64,000 nt of DNA from positions 124,520,664 to 124,584,663 of the forward strand of contig CM035423.1 of assembly GCA_020310875.1 (NCBI GenBank), in the 5' to 3' direction. Positions 57,815 to 64,000 of the stretch are shown here, piece after piece; the first letter of the stretch is position 1; the number at the start of each line of letters is the position of its first letter. Under the pieces are notes generated by a model, which worked only from the letters and a program-made list of their open reading frames with translations, did no database searches and was not told the origin of the DNA. A program made the position numbers and the translations under genes. This stretch comes from Ceratopteris richardii. Its lineage: Eukaryota; Streptophyta; Polypodiopsida; Polypodiales; Pteridaceae.

Positions 57815-57885
57815 AAAGTGTTCATTCTCAAAAATACACCCCTTCCAAAGTGTTCATTCTAAAAAATACACCCCTTCCAAAGTGC
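57815..57885 (+). repeat. 33-bp tandem repeat, two units
   Basis: AAGTGTTCATTCTCAAAAAT followed by ACACCCCTTCCA occurs twice in tandem, directly before the start of the duplicated block. Confidence 0.85.
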
Positions 57886-58044
57886 ATCGCTTATGAAGAA
57901 AATGATAAAATCATTTGTTTAAATTAAATTATACTTCGCTTCAGTAATCTTTGTAATTTTTTGTTGAGTTTATTGAAGTTCTGTTATGCAAAAAAAAACG
58001 AATGGTAATCTAAAAAAAAAAATAGAGATTCAACCGAAGCGGAT

Positions 58045-58185
58045 TTCCCTCAGCTTCTTTTAACTTTCAAAGTATAATTGTACAAGGTGAATGGGCATAG
58101 TACCCACGAGACAAGATGAATGGGCTTCTTTTAACTTTCAAAGTATGATTGTACAGAGTGAATGGGCATAGTATCCTATAAGAGC
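58045..58185 (+). repeat. about 72-bp tandem repeat
   Basis: CTTCTTTTAACTTTCAAAGT...GAATGGGCATAGTA occurs twice. A diverged relative lies near 60810-60880. Confidence 0.75.
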
Positions 58186-58519
58186 AGAGGTTAAACTGAT
58201 TTGAGACGGACTTACAACTACCAAAGATAATTTTGAATAATGTATTTTTAAATTACGAAAGAGATCATGTGGTAATACTGATATCTTCTTCTAAGTTATA
58301 TATTGACTTAAGCGCAATCGTGCGATCTGAACTCATTGAAACAAGATATAATATTGTTTGGTGAAATACAATATTTACATTTTTCAATGTTGTGTGGAGA
58401 ATCACTAAGAGAAAAACACATTCTGTAATTATGCCGTGAAAGTTTTTGTATTCCGATATTCTTGCACAGAATGGTTCAGTAATAAGAACAAGCTATTTTA
58501 TATTGATTAGACATTGATC

Positions 58520-58640
58520 ATGTTCATCTGCACGATCCAACATGCCAAATCGCACGATTTTGATCCGATCGAACCAATATGATCATCTTCATGATCCAAT
58601 GCACGTAGAATCGCATGATTTTGATCCGATCAAACTAATG
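58520..58640. repeat. 61-bp tandem repeat, array 2a
   Basis: About two units, counterpart of 52985-53160. Confidence 0.88.
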
Positions 58641-58799
58641 CGATTTGCTAAGCAAAGCTCAAAAAAAAAAACAAATTTCAGAAAAACATTGCACACATTG
58701 GCACGATTACTTTTGGATATGACATTCTGTAATTATGACGTAAAAGTTTTTGTATTCGTTATATTCTTGCACAAAATGGTGCTCTTTTATATTGATTAG

Positions 58800-59055
58800 A
58801 CATTGATCATGATCATCTACACAACCCAACGTACATAGAATCACACGATTTTGATAAGATCGAACTAATATGATCATCTCCACGATCCAACATACATCAA
58901 GTCACACGATTTTGATCCGATCGAACTAATATGATCATCTGCACGATCCAACCTACATCGAGTCGCACGATTTTGATCCGATCCAACTAATATGATCATC
59001 TGCATGATCCAACGTAGATAGAATCGCACGATTTTGATCCGATCAAACTAATGCA
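58800..59055. repeat. 61-bp tandem repeat, array 2b
   Basis: About four units, counterpart of 53340-53600. Confidence 0.9.
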
Positions 59056-59329
59056 ATTTGCTAAGCAAAACTCCAAAAAAAAAATCAAGAAAACATTGCA
59101 CACATTGGCAATATTACTTTTGGATACGACATTCTAAACCGAACAAAATATTAAGAAACTTATATTGATTGAATGACAAAAAACAGATTCTTAAGATGAA
59201 ATACTCATGAGTTACTGGGTATTTGAATCCACATCTTTCCCTCTTTTCCTCTCTACCTAAGCTTATCTGCATCGATCTATTTATATTTTCTTACTCTCTA
59301 CATGGAGGAAAATCCATGGAGGAAATTCT

Positions 59330-60238
59330 TCAAGATGGAGGAACAGCAGGAAGATCCCTCAACCACGGATCTAAAGGCTTGCCTATAGAGTAGATGATGA
59401 AGACTATCTTGCGCAATTTGTCTGCATTGATCATGTTTCGCCCATCAAATATGAACGACAGATGCTGCATATGCTTGAAAATGTGCTCATAGTCCAATGT
59501 TTTAAGAAGTTGTCCCACTCCGTCATGATACAGACGCCATGTGCGCCTTTGGTGGCTTCATATACATCTGATACAATGTTGATATGCTTGCTTCTTCCAT
59601 GTGTTTCGTCAGGATTGTCCATATCAAGATCATGCCTGATTTGCTCTTATGTGACCTACAGATTGTAAATGCTTCCATTTACAGAAAACAATGGTTAGCT
59701 CGTCTAAGGTGCAAATCTTTGTTCAGAGCGAGCATGGAGAATTATGTGCAGAAAGATTAGGAAGCCTTCTGCAAGTACGAAGAAAAAGACAAAAAAGTAG
59801 CAATGGCACGAGGAGATGTTCTATATTTATGCACATGTGGTGTGCATTGTCTTGAAGAAGGCCTTGATAGACGTCGATGGCTTGCGTCTCCCTAGTGTCG
59901 TCTGTGTCCTTCTTGAAAGTGAAACCTAGTATCGCCATCTTCTTCTGTGCCACTCTATTGAACATGGATGACACGATCCTTTTCAAGAACCTCGACTTCT
60001 GGTAGTCGTACAGTTGTACAACTTGCTTCCAGTAGTTCACCACCTTTGTCAATCCGTTTCACTCGCAAATGTACACAAGGTTCAATATGTCCTTTTGGAA
60101 GGAGGATCCACCATAGCCCGTGCTGGCACCCAGAAGCGATGACTCACACGAGAATCCTTGCCCACGACGTACACCACCTGGGTGACATTGGCGCTTGTGG
60201 ATTCGCACAAAGCTCACATGGTGTTGATGGAGGATATG
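59330..60238 (-). pseudogene. UGDH: UDP-glucose 6-dehydrogenase pseudogene, copy 2, 5' deleted
   Basis: Only the C-terminal half remains. The match starts at SSINTM (about 60238) and upstream sequence joins directly to what lies above the start codon in copy 1, so a deletion of about 790 bp took the start codon and NAD-binding domain. Lesions: TGA after INTM, a frameshift near 60130, TGA after YICE, two nonsense codons just after the intron (TAG 59656-59658, shared with copy 1), and a frameshift near 59510. The catalytic Cys codon is TCC (Ser; GGSSFQKD, 60101-60103). The same 163-bp intron is present (59672-59834). The end GKPLDPWLRDLPAVPPS matches copy 1. Confidence 0.92.
59672..59834 (-). 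other. retained intron of UGDH copy 2
   Basis: 163 bp, the same length and position as in copy 1. Its donor GTGCATAAAT still has GT, and the acceptor reads TAAATGGAAG. The exon base pair before it is AT instead of AG. Confidence 0.8.
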
Positions 60239-60367
60239 AAGAGCAGCTCTTCAAGATCTCTTTCAGTATGTATACATGCAGAAATGAAGCTCTACCAGTA
60301 CCAGCGCAAAAGGCAAGATTTGTCTCCCCTGAACCATAATTTTTCACATGCTCTGTGGACAATCACC

Positions 60368-60542
60368 ATCTCTCGTCTGCTCTCTGATGCAGAGAGCGTA
60401 TTTTTTGAAAGATGCTGCCTAAGGGCTTATTTTCCAAAAAGTAGTGCACCCATAATCTCTCGTCTGCTCTCTGACACAGAGAACGTATTTTTCAAAAGCG
60501 GTTGCCTAAGGGCTTATTTTTTGAAAAGTAGTGCACCCATAA
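60368..60542 (+). repeat. 87-bp tandem repeat, two units
   Basis: Units start at 60368 and 60455 (ATCTCTCGTCTGCTCTCTGA ... AGTAGTGCACCCATA). This is a partial duplication of the right edge of the duplicated block. Confidence 0.9.
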
Positions 60543-60937
60543 TCTCAAGAAACATGCTTATAAAATAATATGTCCAGCCTATTTTCTGAAACATCGAGAA
60601 CATATTTTCAATGTAACGATGGACATTAATACCAAGATCCCATAGAGGAACATGAAACATATTTCTTTTAAGGAAGTTCGATCATTGAGTGTTATTTTTT
60701 AAAGGAAGTTCAATCATTTTCTTGTCAGCGCCTCGTGTTATGTTGTTTGTTGGGATTTACGTTCTTTGTTGGGATTTTCTTCCCTTTTTTTTAAGGATGT
60801 CTATTTCGTGAGCGTTAACTTCGAAAGCATAATTTTACAGATGAATGGGTATAGTATTTATGAGATTTTTGGTATCCCATAAAGCACGGGTTATACAAGA
60901 TTACAACTGGTTTAGACTTGCCAAAGCCATTACATGT

Positions 60938-63594
60938 CTAACCCAAGGGTTGATGTAGATCTTTACTTTTGATCTTGACTTCTTTCATTACCTTCACCAT
61001 CGCATCTTCAAAATGCTGCATGAGTTGGGACACCAATAGGGCCCACTCTCTTTGTCTTATTTTTATAGTTTTTTGCATCGCATGATCATCAATTTGTACC
61101 TCCACCTCAATATGTGTAGGTGAACTAGTGATGGGGGGAGAAAGAGGGCATACCTTAGTCTCCACAGTAGCCGCTTGAGATCTTGGAACTACTAGTGTCC
61201 CCCATTTTTCTTGCTTTTTGAGCTTAGCTTGTGGGCTCACAATAAGTGCATCTTTGACATTTATTTGTTCTTTGGTTGCTTTAAGCACTTCATCACCTTG
61301 CATTTTACATTCACAAAGTATAGTCATTTGATCAGCATCTTCTTTGCATTGTTCTATGTACTTTGATTCTGTTTCTTTTCATTTATTCCGTCACTCAACT
61401 TTAATTCCCATTGCGCTCACAATTCTTGCTCCTATTTGAGCTCATCAGCATACCTTTCTAGTTGTGCTCGTAGTTCCACTATATCTTCACCTGTAGATTC
61501 GACATTAGCTATAGGTTGATTGAATAAAAATGAGGTCATCAACTCCTTATTTCAGTTTTTGAGCATATCTGCCTCGTCCATATATATCTTGATTTATGTT
61601 TCAAGAACTTTGCTTTGATTAATTAATCGTGCCTTCTCTGCTTCATTTGTCTCTTATTTTTTTTTGAATTCCATGAGTTGAGTTATTAGGTGTGCATTTT
61701 CATCTTTGGCTGGATTACTTCCTTAACATCTTCTTCCTTTTTTGTCAAATCCTATTGAGACTACATTGCCTGTGCACACATTTGTTCACTCAAGACTTTG
61801 AAACGATCCTTTTCGACATGTATCTGTTCATGTTCTTTATCTCCTTCCATCAAGTGCTTTTGAGTGTCCATGGTAGTTTGTATCCTATTTTTCACTACTC
61901 GTTTAAGCTCGGACACACCCACATTTAACCAAGTTTTTAGTATTATTGGTTCTTCACAAGTTGTTACATCCTTTCCTTTATTGATATGTATTGTTTCATT
62001 AAATGGTTTTCGGATTTCAAGTTTTACTTGCGACTCAACCTCTCTACTCTTTATCTTTTTTGGAGCTTCGTCCTTCATTAATCACGTCCAGGGGACGGCT
62101 CTACCATGATCCTTATTGATTCAAACTCCTGGTGTTCATATGTCTGCTCTCATGCTTCTTCCTTAGGATGTATCATTGGTTTTTGGCCTTGAATAGCAAT
62201 TTCTTTGGATTGCATTGTGGCCGCTACATTCATTTGAATATATACTTTTTCAATTTAGTGACTATTCTCTTGTTCCCCTTTGGTGATTATCTTTTTGTGT
62301 GTGTCTGTGTCTTTTCTAGCCACCTCGTGTTGGTCGATCACTTGGTTAAGTTCATCCCATCCACCATCATCATTTGTTTCTGTGTGAATACCCACATTCA
62401 TCGTGGGTTGCTCGTTATCTTCTTGTAATTTTGATGAAGAACTTAAATTGTAAATCCTAAATTTTTATATATATTTAGTTGGATCAATCTTTTACCAAGT
62501 CGCTGATGTTGTACCTCACTTGTATGCCAATAATGGTGACCTTGGATCCAGAGGTTCACCTGCTCTTCTTTATATGTGTGATTTTGTAGTAATGCCTCCT
62601 GCAACTCAGCTTCGATAATAGGTAGTGCTCATCCCAATGTTTTTTTTGGAAGTACATGCATTCTTTTGGCTTCTCGAGTGACCTCTATGTTGATCTCCTC
62701 TCTCAATATTTTTGCTTCTCCTATGAAAGGTTTCGAACTCATACCAAATTCTTCTATAATGATTTCACTCTTTCTTTTCTTTGGAACATTTGCCGATTTA
62801 ACATATTTTTCCATTTCCACTATCGAAGGCATTTCTTGGAGATGCTCTCAAATGTTCAAAGCATGGTAAATCAATAAAGTCAATGATCTACTACCATTGA
62901 CAAATTTTTTATTGCCCCATTGCTTCTTTGATTCAAATAGGCATTCTTGGACATATGGTGTGAAATTTACTTGATTGGCCGCTTGCTTTGTTGCGTGTGA
63001 TAGGAGTTGCACCACTATTTTTTGAGGTGCAATGTATCAATGCAAGTTTGGGAAACAAAAGTGTTGATGCACTAATGGCAAGACTTCTTCTATGTTGTCG
63101 ATCCTATTGATATCTAAGAATGTTCATTTTCTTGCTTCATGGCATTGTTCTTTGAGGTCATTAGTGCCATCCTTGGTCCACCCAAATGCTTCTTTAATCA
63201 AGTCATGAGTGAATTTGATTGTCCTCCAATCACGTTGTAAATCCAATACCTTTGCTTCAGGCAAAGTGGGCATGCCCAATGCAGGATGCAATGTAATCAT
63301 GGCTTGAGTGCATCTTTCAAAATCAGGCTTGTAGATTGGCTGGGTAAAGTATTTTACAATTCTCACTTTTGCCAATATATCGATAGTTGATGGTATTTCC
63401 TATAGTACTTGAAAATCTTGTGACATTGCAGGGAATTGATGGTCCCTATCCATGATTCTTACGTTGATGAGAAACAAATGATCTCTTGTTGGCTGGTGTT
63501 CCTAAAAACAGTGCCCTCGAGCTTTGGTAGCACTTTCTAAAGGAGACTCTAAGATCTCCTCTTGCACAATCACTTCAGAATCCGCAAAAGCCAT
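60938..63594 (-). pseudogene. broken large coding region of unknown family
   Basis: A possible start is ATG at 63594 (MAFADSEVIVQEEILESPLE). Long coding-like stretches follow on the minus strand with stops and frame changes: VRIVKYFTQPIYKPDFERCT and FTHDLIKEAFGWTKDGTNDL (63124-63375), KSANVPKKRKSEIIIEEFGM (62629-62832), LEIRKPFNETIHINKGKD with KDRFKVLSEQMC (61761-62078), and a Lys/Glu-rich coiled-coil end (60938-61327, ending MKEVKIKSKDLHQPLG). It is rich in Lys, Glu and Gln towards the C-terminus. No catalytic motif is recognised. Several consecutive coherent stretches in order suggest a decayed gene of 700-900 codons, perhaps from a repeat family. Confidence 0.5.
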
Positions 63595-64000
63595 TTGCAC
63601 TTTAAAATAGAATTAATCGTTAAAACCTAGTCTAAAGAAGTTCTTTCCTCCTTTCATTTGTTACTTGTGTGCATTGCAAGCTTGCTCCCCTCTCATAAGT
63701 GTGACTAGAGCATGATACTTGAGGATGTATTTTTTCCATTTTCTTAAATTTTTTTAATTTATTTTTCTTTTGGAAGAAAACATGAATGGTAATCAATAAT
63801 TTTTTCTAACACTATTCTGGTACAAGCTAAGTCCTATTCCTTAATAGGAAATATGCACCACTACATTGGTTGGACAGTCTGTGTGCCGAATGCATGGCCT
63901 TGTAATGTGGCCATATTGTGCATACTCTGAATGCATGTAACTTAGCATGTGTGTAAGACTGATTGTTTATACTGGTTTGGCACACTCCTTGTCGCTCCTT
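63595..64000. other. right edge, no feature recognised
   Basis: AT-rich sequence upstream of the broken coding region; nothing supportable. Confidence 0.4.

Larger units (their letters stand above)
57880..60402 (-). repeat. segmental duplication, copy 2
   Basis: Direct copy of 52692-55728, displaced by about 5.2 kb. See copy 1. Confidence 0.9.

Overview
This is a nuclear window from a land plant. Nearly all of it is layered LTR retrotransposons (Ty1/copia and Ty3/gypsy), with microsatellites, small retroposons and two broken copies of a UDP-glucose dehydrogenase gene. The nested full-length and truncated elements, the initiator-Met and Asp tRNA primer sites, the chromodomain integrase and plant-type UDP-glucose dehydrogenase residues all indicate a large, repeat-rich plant genome. 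I cannot tell from the sequence which plant group it is. I find no intact host gene, no CRISPR array and no rRNA gene.

Layout. 1-7.56 kb: a minus-strand copia relic (family 1) split by a plus-strand chromovirus (1798-7153), with a TTTTT target duplication on both sides. 7.56-10.34 kb: AT-rich sequence with microsatellites. 10.34-10.94 kb: LTR, primer site and leader of another family-1 copia, ending in a TA microsatellite at gag codon 6. 11-13.5 kb: exon-like fragments of an unrecognised gene or DNA transposon, separated by AC/AT microsatellites. 13.5-17.5 kb: AT-rich with short tandem repeats. 17.5-23.5 kb: a badly decayed plus-strand gypsy relic, itself split by a minus-strand gypsy relic (18.37-20.69 kb). 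24.16-29.14 kb: a nearly complete but broken minus-strand family-1 copia. It is fused head to head with a plus-strand copia of the same family (29.15-48.66 kb).

30.45-46.67 kb: a young 16.2-kb minus-strand gypsy element, apparently Tat/Athila-like, inserted in the integrase of that second copia. It has about 98% identical 702/703-bp LTRs, a TCTGG target duplication and a tRNA-Asp primer site. It is the most interesting object here. Its pol carries two H2C2 zinc modules and a second aspartic-protease domain after the integrase. A separate reading frame of about 1,200 codons and unknown function follows pol and runs through the polypurine tract into the LTR. Its leader carries about 17 copies of a CpG-rich 20-bp palindrome.

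48.66-52.3 kb: noncoding, probably the interior and LTR of a third element type. 52.7-55.7 and 57.9-60.4 kb: a direct segmental duplication of a UDP-glucose dehydrogenase pseudogene and its downstream 61-bp repeats. Both copies keep the same 163-bp intron, share one nonsense codon and have each lost the catalytic cysteine by a different substitution. Between them lie two short retroposons with clean 9- and 10-bp target duplications. 60.9-63.6 kb: a broken minus-strand coding region of unknown family.

Almost every coding segment is transposon-derived and broken. The window is best read as a history of insertion: old gypsy relics and family-1 copia copies first, then the chromovirus, then the 16-kb element.
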